From Chaetoderma sp. LZ-2023a (Eukaryota; Mollusca; Caudofoveata; Chaetodermatida; Chaetodermatidae), in assembly GCA_034401795.1 (NCBI GenBank), contig CM067366.1, positions 69,246,014 to 69,310,013 on the forward strand: a stretch of 64,000 bases of DNA, read 5' to 3'. A program made the translations under genes and the position numbers. Of this stretch, positions 1 through 10,614 are shown one piece after another; the stretch's first letter is position 1, and each line of letters starts with the position of its first letter. Under the pieces are notes generated by a model, which saw only the letters and a program-made list of their open reading frames with translations, did no database searches and had not been told where the DNA came from.

Positions 1-400
1 CGTCCCAGGGATCGCTATCGGGATTGGTACGGGTTTGCCAGGCGGACGGTGATATCGACGTTCTGTCGGGCATTTTCCATCCGCTATTTGTGCAACCGGA
101 GGGGTCAGCAGAGCCGTGTTTTGCAGTTCCTGCTGGTATCCCGGCGGCGTTAGGTGCGGCTCCTATCAGAATGCCGTCACCTGCCATAAGTAAAGCGGTC
201 GTGGTCCCGACTCCCGTGCTGGAGCCGATGGACTGCGGAGAATCCGGGTCTGGCGATTCGTTAGACACCGGTGCCGCTGGTAGTCGCGCTATGGATGCGC
301 TCTGTCTTGGCAGAGACGTGTCTCATGGCGCTCAGCATGGATCGTCGGTGGCCCTCTCATCTAAAGGAGAGAGGGAGGATGAAAACGGGAGTTCTCCTTC
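1..400 (+). pseudogene. DIRS-B gag, upstream part (cut by DIRS-A)
   Basis: An open frame runs from the window edge (position 3) into the DIRS-A end at about 400. The product is rich in Pro, Ser, Gly and Ala and contains an acidic stretch (DCGESGSGDS), resembling the middle of the DIRS-A gag. Its start lies outside the window. The frame runs on into the DIRS-A terminal repeat and stops at 437, but residues after about 400 belong to the inserted element. DIRS gag is thought to form a particle in the cytoplasm; no catalytic motif is expected. Confidence 0.55.
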
Positions 401-572
401 GATCAATACTCACCATTCTGTTACTTCTGATATATAGCTGGCCTTGACAGCGGCTCTAGGATTATAGACTTAGAAAGCTTTACAGACTCCTGGGAACCGG
501 GTACTCGGCTCCCAACTGCCGAGTACCCGTTTACCATAGAGCTCATTCTTGTTTGCATAGCAACAAGAGCAA
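401..572 (+). repeat. DIRS-A left inverted terminal repeat
   Basis: The sequence starting GATCAATACTCACCATTCTG is matched almost base for base by the reverse complement of 7192-7361. The match fades after about 572. It includes a perfect 11-bp stem, GGGTACTCGGC/GCCGAGTACCC (499-528), with an 8-base loop. In DIRS elements the terminal repeats hold the promoter and allow replacement of the ends during reverse transcription. Confidence 0.9.
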
Positions 573-826
573 TACATGCTTTCTGCATTGAGGATTTTAG
601 TGTTTTTGTGAAAGAAAATCTAAGTCTTTAATCTGTGATAGTTTGTGTGTTCGTGAAAGGATTAACTAAAGGATACTATGGAGAATACCGCCGAAGATAA
701 CCAGGTTGTATCATTCTTTATTATCCATAGTTAAAAGACTTAGGTCTCTAAATTTCGCTGTGTCGCATGTTCCAATTTCTGACCCCATAGAATCTGGGAC
801 GTGTGCTAACAACGATATATGCCAGA

Positions 827-859
827 CGATCGCCTTCTTTAACCCCCAACAGGCGATCG
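827..859 (+). promoter_or_regulatory. Perfect hairpin in DIRS-A leader
   Basis: CGATCGCC at 827-834 pairs with GGCGATCG at 852-859 around a 17-base loop. It lies in the roughly 900-base leader between the left terminal repeat and gag, where no convincing gene is visible. Its function is unknown; it could be structured leader RNA. Confidence 0.5.
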
Positions 860-931
860 GCAGATATGAAAATAGGTGTTATGCTACGGTATTTCTAACA
901 CGAATATCGGCTGACGTCGTTCTCCGTAGGA

Positions 932-965
932 TCCGAGCGGGTGACATTACACCCGGTCGCTCGGA
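932..965 (+). promoter_or_regulatory. Second perfect hairpin in DIRS-A leader
   Basis: TCCGAGCG (932-939) pairs with CGCTCGGA (958-965), with a further inner GGTG/CACC pairing. It lies about 70 bases after the first hairpin. The rest of 573-1470 shows only short frames without recognisable motifs. The leader may fold into a structured RNA, but this is inference only. Confidence 0.45.
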
Positions 966-1470
966 TGTTTATGTGAAGAAAAATTTTTCATTAATTCGCG
1001 CATCTTGTTCTGGGTGCTGCGTACTAAAAATGGTACCGGAAACTTTAGAATGATCAAGTTTACGTGCGATCACGATCGGTTTGCAATGATCGGTGGTTTC
1101 AAAATTCTTGAGTAGATGCGTGGTCTGCGGTTTTACCGTGTGATACAGCAGTTTGTTATACATTTTGTTGTTTTCTTCACATATCGTGCTGCTTTCGTTA
1201 GGAGTATAATTTATATTGATTAGTAAATATACCCCGAATGCTATGCGATATGATTCCTGGAGCCATTACACATCCTGGAGGATCTATTATGGGTGTGTTT
1301 AATGCCCGCCTCGTTCTTGTCGTCATAATCAATGCGATCGTTGTTGTAACGTGGTGGGGTGCGGGAGGGTTACAGTTAATTTATGAGTCAAGTTATTTGA
1401 AAATTAATTGTCTGCCTTCCATCCGGGTCTCGTTCCGCTTGTTTATTGTAGGTTTGTGCTTATGTTATAG

Positions 1471-3509
1471 GCCAAGCCAGCCCCGCCATCATGTGACGAA
1501 TGCCATAAGTTTGTCCGTGTCGTGTTCAAGGACCATGTCTGTTTTAGGTGTTCCCTGTGTAATATTGATCATAGGTGTAATGTTTGTGCAGTGTGGTCCG
1601 TTGAGATGATGGTTAAGTTCCTTGCCCAGAAGGACTTGGCTGGGTCTGACGCGGGGTCAGGCGGTCCGAGAGTAAATCGTGGAGCGCCCGGTTCGGCCGG
1701 TGGGGGTGCTCCACGTCCCCAGCTGGAGGTGGCGGAGATGGCACCGCCGGCGTGGTTTGGTCCGGCTATGCAGGGTTTTCTGCATAGCGTTCTGCCCACG
1801 CTGGTGTCGTCCCTGCTACCAAAGGTTGGGGGTCAGTTTCTCCCCATGCCTGGTACGGATCCTGTCCTCGGACAGGATTCTGGACTGGTTACCGAGAGGG
1901 CTGTCTCGTACGGCCCCCTGACAGTCCCGTCTGGCTTCGGCCAGACGGGTTCTGTTTCTCTGCGGCCAGCTCCGGGTGGTCCAGTAGCAGTGGCCGGTCC
2001 GTCAGGTGTGGGAGCCGTCCGCCAGGACGGTTCCACGGTTGACTCGTCTAGTGACGACTCTTCGGAGTCTGAAGACGAGGAGGAGAGGTTGCTGCGGCCC
2101 GTGAAGCCGCAGGTGGAGAATATGGAGGTTGATTCCGTCCTGGACGGAACCGGCCTCCATTTGTCTGGTTTGGCGCAAGCCAGGTCAGCGGCTCCGCCTG
2201 TGGCTGAGGCCAATCCGTTACCGTGCACCGGTTCCGTGCGGCTTGGTTTGGCACCAGCCGTCACGGGAACGGGCGGGCCGGGCGTGGTACTCGCCTATCT
2301 CGCCTGGTCCGGCAGTCGGACGTGGGGTGCCGTTGGTGCCCGTGTCTGGCTATGGTTCCGCGACTGCTACGGGTCCGTACGGTTTTCCGTGCGGACCTAC
2401 CCCATGGATCAGAGTGTTCATGGGGTGGCGGCGGAACCGTGTGGTACCGCCGTGGCTCCTTGCCGGGAGGCCGTGGCTGGCAGGCCCGTGAGCACGTCAA
2501 CGGGTGACGTGTTTGCGGGGGTGTCTTCATCGGAGGTAGATTGGTCAGATGCTCTAGCCAGGGTTGACCCGTCTGTGGTTTCGGCCGATGAAGATGCGCC
2601 CCGTGCGTCGATCAGGACGGGGATTTTGCCCGCGGCCCGGATCCAGTCAGTGGGACTGGATCCACGGTTCATAGATTTGTTGGATGCTATTTATAGCAAA
2701 CAACTGATGACCAAGGGTCAGCTCCCTGCGGCCTCCAGGGAGGTGCGGGCAAGGTGTCGTATTCCGCGGGGGGAATACGACAGATATGGTGTAGTCCCGT
2801 CGGTCACGGAGGATGACCGATGGGTACTGGGCGTCCAGAGTGCCGTGGCAGGTGGCCCCGGTCCGGCACTTGTGGACAAGTCTCAGGTACACCAGGAAGA
2901 AGTCCTGTCCCTATGCGATGAGGGTGTGAGGGCAGCGATGAGCACTGTCAACCACTCTTATCGTCTCCTTCAGTCGGTGTGGGCTGAAGCGGGGGCGTGC
3001 CACCTGTGGCGCTTTCATGTGTCAATGACGGCCTGGTGCTGTCGATGGACGCATTGGCAAGGGTGCAAGCGCGAGTTACGAAATCCAGGAGGCAAATGGT
3101 CATTGACCATATGCATCCGGCTACGGCAGTCAGGGAGCGTCTTCTTGGGACGCCCCTGACAGGGCCTAGCATCTTCGGTGGCCAAGCGCTGGCCATCTTA
3201 GAGGATACCGCCAGTATCGCGCAGAATCGGTTAGCGGTAAACCTAGAGCTAGTGCGGCAAGCGCACGCACTAGGGGCTTTGGGGAAACCGCTAACGGGAC
3301 AACCTTCAAAGAAGCAGAAGAAGCATAAGGGCAAGGCGAAAGCTAGGCCTGTTGCGGCTTCTGCTTCAGCTGGGTTTTCGGAGCCGCCGCCGGCGAAGAA
3401 GCCCAGGAAGGTTGTAGAGGCGCCTACCCTCCCCAATGTTGCTCCTGACCGCCCTAGAGGCGGGAAGGGTAAGGGTAAGGCCTCAAAGGGCGGGCCGAAG
3501 CGTACCTGA
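1471..3509 (+). pseudogene. DIRS-A gag (Cys-rich head, acidic middle, basic tail; one frameshift)
   Basis: The frame opens after a stop at 1468-1470 and has no ATG before the conserved part, so the start is uncertain. The N-terminus carries a Cys/His cluster (CDECHKF, then HVCFRC, then HRCNVCAVWS; bases 1492-1605) that looks zinc-binding and recurs in the third DIRS-like gag at 34.5 kb. The middle is rich in Pro, Gly and Ser with an acidic Ser/Asp/Glu tract near 2040-2090. The reading frame shifts at about 2990, next to a GGGGG run, and continues at 2997-3509. That last part shares the pattern LARV...RR.MV.D...GP..FGG.A with the DIRS-B gag and ends in a Lys-rich tail (KKQKKHKGKAK) suited to nucleic-acid binding. 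The 2990-3159 end of the first frame is out of frame and meaningless. Confidence 0.7.
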
Positions 3510-3598
3510 GGGTACGAAAGCTCCCTTCATATCCGCCTGGACCGCGCCTGTGCGACAGGAACAGCGGTGCCAGTTATACCCGTCGTGCCTACAACGAA

Positions 3599-5721
3599 AT
3601 GGTTCTCTCTCTCTCTCGCGTTAAGAAAGAGGGGGGGGGGGGGCGGACTGCGAGCCGGACAACCCCGTTAGACGTCGAGGCGTCTATGGTGGGTGGAAGG
3701 CTCATGCGTTTCATCGAGGCCTGGCGAGGTGTGACGTCAGACAGTCTGGTCCTGGGATGGTTATCCCAGGGTTACATGCCGGAGTGGTGGGACTTTCCAC
3801 CACAAAATCTGTCTTTGGCACCTGTCTGGACACCGTACCAAGGGAGCCAGACGAGTTAGAAGCCGTTCAAAAGGAAGTGTCGGCTTTGCTTCTGAAGGGA
3901 GCAATAAAACCAGCAAACCGAAACACTCCAGGCTTCTATTCAAACATGTTCCTTGTCCCCAAGAGCACAGGGGGATGGAGACCCATACTCAATCTCAGGC
4001 CATTAAATTGGTTTATCCATACGCCTCGGTTCCAGATGGAAACGCCGAGGTCGGTAATGGCGGGATTGAGGAAAGGAATGTGGTGTGTATCGATCGATCT
4101 GAAAGATGCATATTTCCACATTCCTATGAATCGGAGTTGGCACAGGTTTCTGAGATTTGCGTTTCAGAATCAAGTATGGGAGTTTACAGTTCTCCCGTTT
4201 GGCCTGTCGACAGCTCCGAGGGTTTTCACAAGAGTGGTCCTTGCGGTGACAGCGTTTCTCAGAAAAGAGAACGTGGCGCTACACACCTACATAGACGACT
4301 GGCTGCTCACGGCAGACTCGGCAGCCAGGTTGAACGTGGATACTGCTCTGACTCTGAAGTTACTTTCAGATCTAGGCTGGATAGTCAACGAGGAGAAATC
4401 CGAGTTGACGCCCACTCAACATTTCGTTTATTTGGGGATGCGATTCGACCTCGAGGAGGGCAGGGTTTACCCGTCAGAGCCCAGAGTGGTGTCTCTGTTA
4501 GCCATCCTCAAGAGTTTTCGAGTGGGAAACCACATTCAGGCGAGGCGGTTCCTTCAGATGATGGTCTCCATGGAGCAGGTTATCCCGTACGCTGCTCTAA
4601 TGCGAAGGCCTATCCAGTTGTATCTGATGTCTCTGTGAAAACAGAGAACAGAACCCCTGTCAAAACTGGTGCCAGTTTTGGAGCCGATAATATCGCATCT
4701 TCTATGGTGGAAACAGCGTCAGAATCTCCTATTAGGGGTTTCGCTGCACCTACCCTACCCCCAGCTGTCCGTCTACACGGATGCATCGCTGGAAGGGTGG
4801 GGTGCCTGCCTGGGAGAACACCAGGTCTCGGGCACATGGACTCTCCCGGAGAGTCAGCTGCATATCAATCTGTTGGAAATGATGGCAGTGGAACTGGCGT
4901 TGGAAGAGTTCCTTCCGATGATCAGGGGCAAGGTGATATTGATACGGTCGGACAATTCAACAGTAGTATCATATATAAATCGCCAAGGCGGGACCAGGTC
5001 GCCCACTCTGTGTATCAGGGTGTGGCACTTGATTCAATGGTGCAGGAATTACTCGGTTGTTTTGAAAGCAACTCATATTCCTGGCCGATTGAACATTCTG
5101 GCGGATGCTTTGTCTCGCAGACAGAGAATCCTGCCAACAGAATGGTCCCTCAACCCTCCGGTTCTGCGACGGATCTTCGAGCATTGGGGCAAACCCAACG
5201 TGGACTTGTTCGCCACAAAGGAAAATGCTCAAATCATGACATATGTCTCGCCGATTCCAGATCCAAATGCCGTCGATACAGACGCTCTGGCGATAAGCTG
5301 GAGAGGGATGCACGCTTACGCATACCCACCCACCATTCTTCTACCAAAGGTATTGGTGAAGGTCAGGGAGGGACCGTGTCTGGTCCTGCTAATAGCGCCG
5401 TATTGGCCGAGCAGGGCGTGGTTCACGGATCTTCTAGATCTGCTGGTGGAAAATCCTGTGCAGTTGCCCGAGATTCCGAACATAATCTCCCAGGCCAAGG
5501 GACGCTTCCTACACGAGCGTCCCGAAATGTTCAAATTGACTACGTGGATGTTATCAAACAATGTTCCACGTCGGAAGGCTTTTCTTGACAGGCTGCTGAT
5601 TTCATCGCGGCTGCGAGAAGGAGGTCAACCTTCAAGTCATATAACAACAAGGTTAACAGATTTGCAGACTGGTTTGAAGAAAAGGGTATTGATACCTTTC
5701 AATCCACTATTCAGCAAATAG
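3599..5721 (+). pseudogene. DIRS-A pol: reverse transcriptase, RNase H and Dam-like methyltransferase domain
   Basis: This polyprotein copies the element RNA into DNA. RT fingers are seen as LVPKSTGGWRPILNL, palm motif A as SIDLKDAYFHIP, and the catalytic YIDD box at 4288-4299. RNase H follows with TDAS (Asp at 4780-4782), a Glu in LLEMMAVELA and the RSDNSTV motif. After it comes the domain typical of DIRS pol (VDLFATKENAQ near 5200, DALAISW, AYAYPP near 5311-5331, LLIAPYWP), which resembles phage Dam adenine methyltransferases. Two lesions were found: a one-base loss at about 3831, where the upstream frame (3599-3859) switches to the main one, and a TGA at 4636-4638 where DIRS-B has Trp. The end overlaps the recombinase gene in another frame. 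Confidence 0.85.
3975..5588 (+). other. Overprinted open frame across DIRS-A RT/RNase H, in frame with the recombinase
   Basis: This is frame 3, whereas pol is frame 1. It stays open for 537 codons across RT, RNase H and the methyltransferase region and ends at a TGA (5586-5588), exactly where the recombinase homology begins. The next codon continues in the same frame into the tyrosine recombinase. The predicted residues are Ser/Arg/Gly-rich with no family I recognise. DIRS-B has the equivalent open frame. Extensive overlap of the recombinase ORF with the RT ORF is known for DIRS-1. Whether this N-terminal extension is translated is not shown. Confidence 0.5.
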
Positions 5722-6695
5722 CAGACTTTCTCTGTGAGCTGTTCTTTTCAGGACTAGCTCCCGTCACAGTTGCTGGATACAAGTCAGCTTTGGCATCAGT
5801 TATCCCTTGTCTAGCCAACTGGGATAGTCCAGAGGTGGCCCAGTTAAATGTGATGTTGAAGGGAATGAGCAATCTCCGCCCGAGACAACCGGTAGTCATT
5901 CCAGCCTGGAGTCTATCTTTAGTGCTTAATGTACTGGCCAAGCACCCTTTCGAACCGTTGCGTTCGGCTAGTCTAAAGCATTTGACTCTAAAGGCGGTCT
6001 TTCTATTGGCAGCTTCCTCAGCTAGAAGGCGCAGTGAGATCCATGCGCTTTCGGCAGAGAGGAACCGATTTATTGTTTCTGGAGAAGGTCTGCGTCTTCT
6101 GCCAAGAGCAGAGTTTATGTCACAGAACCAATCGTTGAGATATCCCGGCAAACCGATCATTATACCGAAGTTAACTAGGTTTGATCGTGATGCCAGTGTC
6201 TGGTGCCCGGTCCGTGCTTTGACTAAGTACAAGAAACGGACTGACTCGTTACGGTCGAACGATAGACATCTGTGGATCTGCCATAAAAAGCCTTATGGCG
6301 CCGCATCCATGGATACTATCTCTCGTTGGGTGGTCGAATGCATTCAGACTACTCACGAGATGGCGACTGGGCACCAGGTGCAAGGCGTAAGGGCACACGA
6401 TGTCAGAGGAATAGCCGCCTCGACCGCCCTTTACAATGGTGTTCCGTTAGAGGAAATCATGGCCGTTGCACAATGGCACTGTGAGTCCTCATTCACGGAT
6501 TACTATATGAGGGATGTGTCAGACTCAGCCAATCCACTCGCCTTAGCTGTTTTGAGACGATACCACACTGCTCTTCACCCTTTTTTCACTTTGGTAAGAA
6601 AAGAACCTAAAGCAGGCATGGTCAGGCGAGAGGATGTCAACCAGATTGTGTCACTGATGGCCGAACCGGTGAATGGTTGGAGGCGGTACGTCTGA
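5589..6695 (+). pseudogene. DIRS-A tyrosine recombinase
   Basis: This enzyme would insert the circular DNA copy without a target duplication. The core-binding N-terminal part starts with QAADFIAAARRRST just after a TGA at 5586-5588, where DIRS-B reads Glu. Catalytic landmarks are the first Arg in ARRRSEIHALS (about 6021-6050), the H..R box in AHDVRGIAAS (6395-6406), the AQWH element, and the nucleophile Tyr in SSFTDYYMRD (6501-6506). The full R, H-x-x-R, W/H, Y set is present, so apart from the stop the catalytic domain looks intact. It ends at WRRYV. The gene is +1/-1 to pol and overlaps its last 130 bases. Confidence 0.85.
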
Positions 6696-7057
6696 AGTCC
6701 AATTATCATAAGGTAATTCAATAGTGAGAGTTTTTTGTATTATGTATATGTATCATGTTCATTCATCTTATATATTCATGCTCATTCCCAGGCTAATACA
6801 TGGAATATGCAGGGAGTAGTTAACCCTCTTGGCATATTTGTGTTTTCAGGCGAGATACATGTTCGTTAGTTCTCTCCCTTTTTCTTAGGAGGAAAAAGGG
6901 TGGGGTGGGGCGTGACGCGAATGTGATTCGGTTCCGTGAACTTGACGGTCCTTTTAGGTCTCCGTTAGTCAAGTTTGAAGTCTACAATCTTTCTCCAAGG
7001 GGCAAAATTAGCATTTATGGCTTGCCCCTTCCCACCAGGTTACTGATCAAATCTGGT
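6696..7057 (+). other. DIRS-A 3' non-coding region
   Basis: No gene is visible between the recombinase stop and the internal complementary region. The first half is AT-rich; the second contains a pyrimidine-rich stretch followed by an AGGAGGAAAAAGGG-type purine tract around 6887-6905. I see no other feature. Confidence 0.5.
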
Positions 7058-7149
7058 GTATATCAGAAGTAACAGAATGGTGAGTATTGATTGAAGGAAA
7101 TGTCAATTTCCCTTTCTCCGAGATCTAACAATACTCACCATTCTGTTAC
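7058..7149 (+). repeat. DIRS-A internal complementary region (circle-junction copy)
   Basis: The left part repeats the outer part of the right terminal repeat (TATCAGAAGTAACAGAATGG, then TGAGTATT). The right part repeats the start of the left terminal repeat (CAATACTCACCATTCTGTTA). The middle (7092-7128) is the exact complement of 7361-7397. Read on the other strand, the block is the right end of the element joined to its left end at CCTTC, differing from the present left end by one base. This is the DIRS arrangement that templates completion of the ends and circle formation. Confidence 0.85.
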
Positions 7150-7191
7150 GGACCCAGCCTCCCAGCCCCACGGAGGCAAGCCATAGTTTTC

Positions 7192-7396
7192 TCTTGTTTG
7201 GTGGCTATGCAAACAATATGAGCTCTATGGTAAACGGGTACTCGGCAGTTGGGAGCCGAGTACCCGGTTCCCAGGAGTCGGTAAAGCTTTCTAAGTCTAT
7301 AATCCTAGAGCCGCTGTCAAGGCCAGCTGTATATCAGAAGTAACAGAATGGTGAGTATTGTTAGATCTCGGAGAAAGGGAAATTGACATTTCCTTC
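7192..7396 (-). repeat. DIRS-A right inverted terminal repeat
   Basis: Positions 7192-7361 are the inverted copy of the left repeat, including the GGGTACTCGGC stem (7236-7265). An extra 35 bases (7362-7396) have no counterpart on the left but are complementary to the middle of the internal complementary region. Unequal terminal repeats of this kind are characteristic of DIRS-1. Confidence 0.85.
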
Positions 7397-8279
7397 ATTC
7401 ATTGATGGACGAGTCCATTTTCTGCACCGAAGCTGAATGGGTGCAGGTCCTTGGATGGATGACCAATCGTCTCGGGTTGGCATCTGATCTGGGATCTCAG
7501 CGCGATCCGGCGATGGAGCGGATGTCAGAGCGAGCGGCTAGCGCTCTGTCAAGTGGCTCTTCTGCCATGCCGACACTCCCTTTGGACACGCAGACTTCCG
7601 ACATGCTGGAGGTTGCAGCATACCGTCTGGTTCAGCCAGACTATGCATTGCCAAAGGCCCCGAAGGGGATAAGGAGTAGGGTCCGTTTTCCGGAGCTGGC
7701 CTACCATCAGTACGCCCGTGTTCCACAGCTTTCCGTTGCGGAACGAGAGGCTCTGAATAGGCGTTGGCTGGGAAGGCTAAGGGGCGGTCGCGTAGTTTGG
7801 TTTCTCAGACCAAAAAGACCCGTTCAATGAGCTCACGCTCATTGAGGATGCGGCGAGGGCAGCCATGGCTGCGCTGTCGCACGGGTGTACCGTCCTGCAG
7901 GGTATGCTGGACTGCACGGCGGAGGGTGGACAGGTGCCAGAGGCTGCTCCCGGCGTTGTTCGGGACACCATGCGCCTGTCTCAGGATTGCCTGGCCAGGG
8001 TGATCACTAGGACATTGGCAGAGCGACGGAGAATGGTTCTCGATTGTGTAGAACCAGGACCAGAGATGAGGGCTGCATTATCTTCTGCACCTTTCATAGG
8101 TCCAGGCTTGTTCGGCGGCTCGGCACGACAAGCTCTCCAAGGTCGCGTCAATGGTTGCAGAGCAGGAGGTAGTCGGCAAGTCGTGGAAGTCGACTAAGAG
8201 GACACAGCCGCAGCAGTCCTACAGGCAACATCGCCAGGAGCAGCAGCGACAGCGTCCTAGATCGTCCTTCTGGCCGTGA
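7397..8279 (+). pseudogene. DIRS-B gag, downstream part
   Basis: Gag continues here after the DIRS-A insertion. Frame 1 (7402-7830) gives a region with DESIFCTEAEWVQVL and PKAPKGIRSRVRFPELAY. Frame 2 (about 7835-8125) gives EDAARAAMAALSHG and DCLARVITRTLAERRRMV...GPGLFGG, aligning by eye with the DIRS-A gag. Frame 3 then gives a Gln/Arg/Lys-rich basic tail that stops at a TGA at 8277-8279. There are therefore two frameshifts, near 7830 and 8125. The stop overlaps the first ATG of pol (TGATG). No zinc-finger cluster is visible in this part; the equivalent of the DIRS-A Cys-rich head would lie before the window. Confidence 0.65.
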
Positions 8280-10614
8280 TGCCCATAGGCCATCCGGATC
8301 ACAAGGACCTGGCCGTTCATCCTCATACAAGTCCTCTAATAAGAGGCCGTATGAGGAAGACAGGAAGGGTGGCGGTTCGGGCCGCGGCGGCTACCGTAAG
8401 GATGGCCGTGGCGGCGGTTCCGGACCGTCGTACTACAAGAAGCCGCGGGGCGGCTGTGGGGCTTGTTCCTGACGGGTTTCCGGCGGAACCAGTACCGGTG
8501 GCTTTGGAGGCGAATGGAGTCGAGAATCTTCACCCAAGCGATTTAGCGTCTTATGGGCCAATCTTGACCGACAGCTGTGTGCAGATTCCTTCCGTCGGAG
8601 GCAGACTTCAGTTATTCCTAAGCCAATGGGAACAGGTCGTGCGCGACTGTTTAGTTTGTCAGTGGATAAGAAACGGCTACGATCTGGACTGGCTCATCCA
8701 TCAATCTTTAGTTCCGTTAACCTCGACTCTAATATGGACTCCTGTTCCAAGGGAATCAGATCGTCTAGACGCCATTCGATCAGAAATAGAATCTCTTCGT
8801 CAGAAGAAGGCGATTCATCTAGTCAACGATCAGTCTTCACTGGGCTTCTATTCGATCATGTTCCTCGTTCCGAAGCGTACCGGAGGATGGAGACCAATTC
8901 TCAATCTCAAACCGTTGAACAAATTTATTCTTTCTCCCAAATTTCAGATGGAGACGGTAGCAGCGGTAATGACAGGGCTGAGGAAAGGCATGTGGGGAGT
9001 GTCGATAGATCTGAAGGATGCATATTTTCATATTCCAATGTCAATTCCTTTTCAGAAGTACCTTCGTTTTGCATTCCAAGACAATGTTTGGGAATTCAAT
9101 GCTCTCCCGTTCGGCCTGACCACAGCTCGGAGGGTCTTCACCAAGGTGGTTCTCGCCATGACTTCTTTACTTCGCAGGAGAAACATAGCTGTTCACACGT
9201 ACATAGACGACTGGCTGCTAAAGGCGGGGAATCCAGTCACTCTGCGCAGCAATCTGCAGGTAGTCCTAGCCTTATTAAAGGATCTAGGGTGGATTGTGAA
9301 TCTAGAGAAATCAGAACTGACTCCGTCCCAGGAGTTTGTTTATCTGGGAATCTTTTTCAATCTCAGGGACGGCGTAGCTTTTCCGGCGGAGAGCAGAGTC
9401 AAAAGCCTGATTGCAGTTTTGGAGTCGGTTTCTCTAGGAGCCTATCTGACGGCGCGCCAGTTTCTCAGGATACTGGGGTTACTAGCATCTCTGGAGAAGG
9501 TGGTTCCATATGCGGCACTCAGGCGCAGGCCAATTCAGATGTATCTAATGTCATTCTGGTCTCAGAAAACAGATCCGTTATCTCTGAGGATACCAGTAAA
9601 AGAACCATTGATATTCCACCTTCAGTGGTGGTTATCGGACCAGAATCTCCTGCGAGGTGTTCCTCTACAACCCCCTCAACCTCAGATGTCCATCTTCACG
9701 GATGCATCGTTGACGGGTTGGGGAGCGGTATTGGACAATCAGTCAGTGTCAGGGGAATGGCATCGGACCAATGCGCAGAAACATATCAATGTGCTCGAAC
9801 TATTAGCGGTGGTATTTGCACTTCGAAAGTTCGAGAGTCTAATTCAAGACAAAGTTGTCCTAATAAGGACAGACAACTCAACAGTGGTGTCTTATTTGAA
9901 CCGCCAGGGCGGGACGAGATCACCAGAGTTGTGTATGATGGTTTGGAACCTTCTGCTGTGGCAGCACACATTCCAGGAAGATTGAACATCCTAGCGGATG
10001 CTCTCAGTCGAAGGACGGTTTGTCGTCCGACGGAATGGCAGCTCAACCAATCGGTAGCGGAGGTTCTATTCAAACAATGGGGCAAGCCAAATGTCGACCT
10101 GTTTGCAATGAATCAAAACGCAAAGATGGTCACTTACGTGTCACCGATCCCGGACCCGCTAGCCTTAGCAGTAGACGCACTGGCGATAAGTTGGGAGGGA
10201 ATGTACGCGTATGCGTACCCTCCAACAATTCTCATCCCGAAAGTTCTGGCAAAGATAAGAGAGGGGATGTGCCAAGTACTACTGATCGCCCCGTATTGGC
10301 CAGGCCGATCATGGTTTACGGATCTGCTGGACCTTCTGGTCTGCAATCCAATCTCTCTTCCAGACGCAAGAGATCTAATCTCTCAGAACAAGGGTCTGTA
10401 CCTTCACGACAGACCAGAAATGTTCAGATTGACTGCATGGATGTTATCAAGCAGCGTGCAATTGAGGGTGGCTTTTCTGAGCAAGCAGCGAAGTTTGTTG
10501 CTTCAGCCAGAAGACTTTCAACCACAAAGACATATAATTATAGAATCAACAAATTTGCACAGTGGTGTGAGAGAGGAAATATTGATCCCTTTTCTGCATC
10601 TGTTCAACACGTAG
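8279..10614 (+). pseudogene. DIRS-B pol: reverse transcriptase, RNase H and Dam-like methyltransferase domain
   Basis: Pol starts at ATG 8279, overlapping the gag stop. A basic, low-complexity leader (about 70 residues) precedes RT. RT shows LVPKRTGGWRPILNL, SIDLKDAYFHIP and the catalytic YIDD (9200-9211). RNase H shows FTDASLTGWG, NVLELLAV and IRTDNSTV. All catalytic acids are present and RT has no premature stop, unlike DIRS-A. A deletion near 9958 shifts the frame from 2 to 1; compared with DIRS-A, roughly ten codons between LLW and AAHIPGRLN are missing. The methyltransferase-like domain (KPNVDLFAMNQNA, AYAYPP, LLIAPYWP) follows in frame 1 to 10614. Confidence 0.85.
8626..9958 (+). other. 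Overprinted open frame across DIRS-B RT/RNase H, in frame with the recombinase
   Basis: Frame 1 is open over the RT and RNase H coding region, where pol uses frame 2. After the deletion at about 9958 both frames drop by one, so this frame becomes the recombinase frame (frame 3). The predicted residues are Ser-rich and share short matches with the DIRS-A counterpart (METxSQSQ, VDRSEGCIF/IDRSERCIF, HRRLAA, VHLHGCI/VRLHGCI). Some of that similarity is forced by the conserved pol frame. Confidence 0.5.

Larger units (their letters stand above)
401..7396 (+). mobile_element. DIRS-A: complete DIRS-type retrotransposon nested in DIRS-B
   Basis: This roughly 7.0-kb element has inverted terminal repeats (401-572 and 7192-7396), a leader with hairpins, gag, an RT/RNase H/methyltransferase ORF, a tyrosine recombinase overlapping it, and an internal complementary region at 7058-7149. 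The pentamer CCTTC occurs at both borders (396-400 and 7392-7396). It also sits at the join in the reverse complement of the internal complementary region, as expected if CCTTC is the crossover core. The element is more GC-rich than the flanking LINE and repeat DNA. It carries two frameshifts and two in-frame stops in otherwise full-length genes, so it is dead but not old. Confidence 0.85.

Noticed and set aside
1833-2264. A 143-codon minus-strand frame and others opposite the DIRS-A gag
   Set aside because: Shadow of GC-rich gag coding sequence; no motif.
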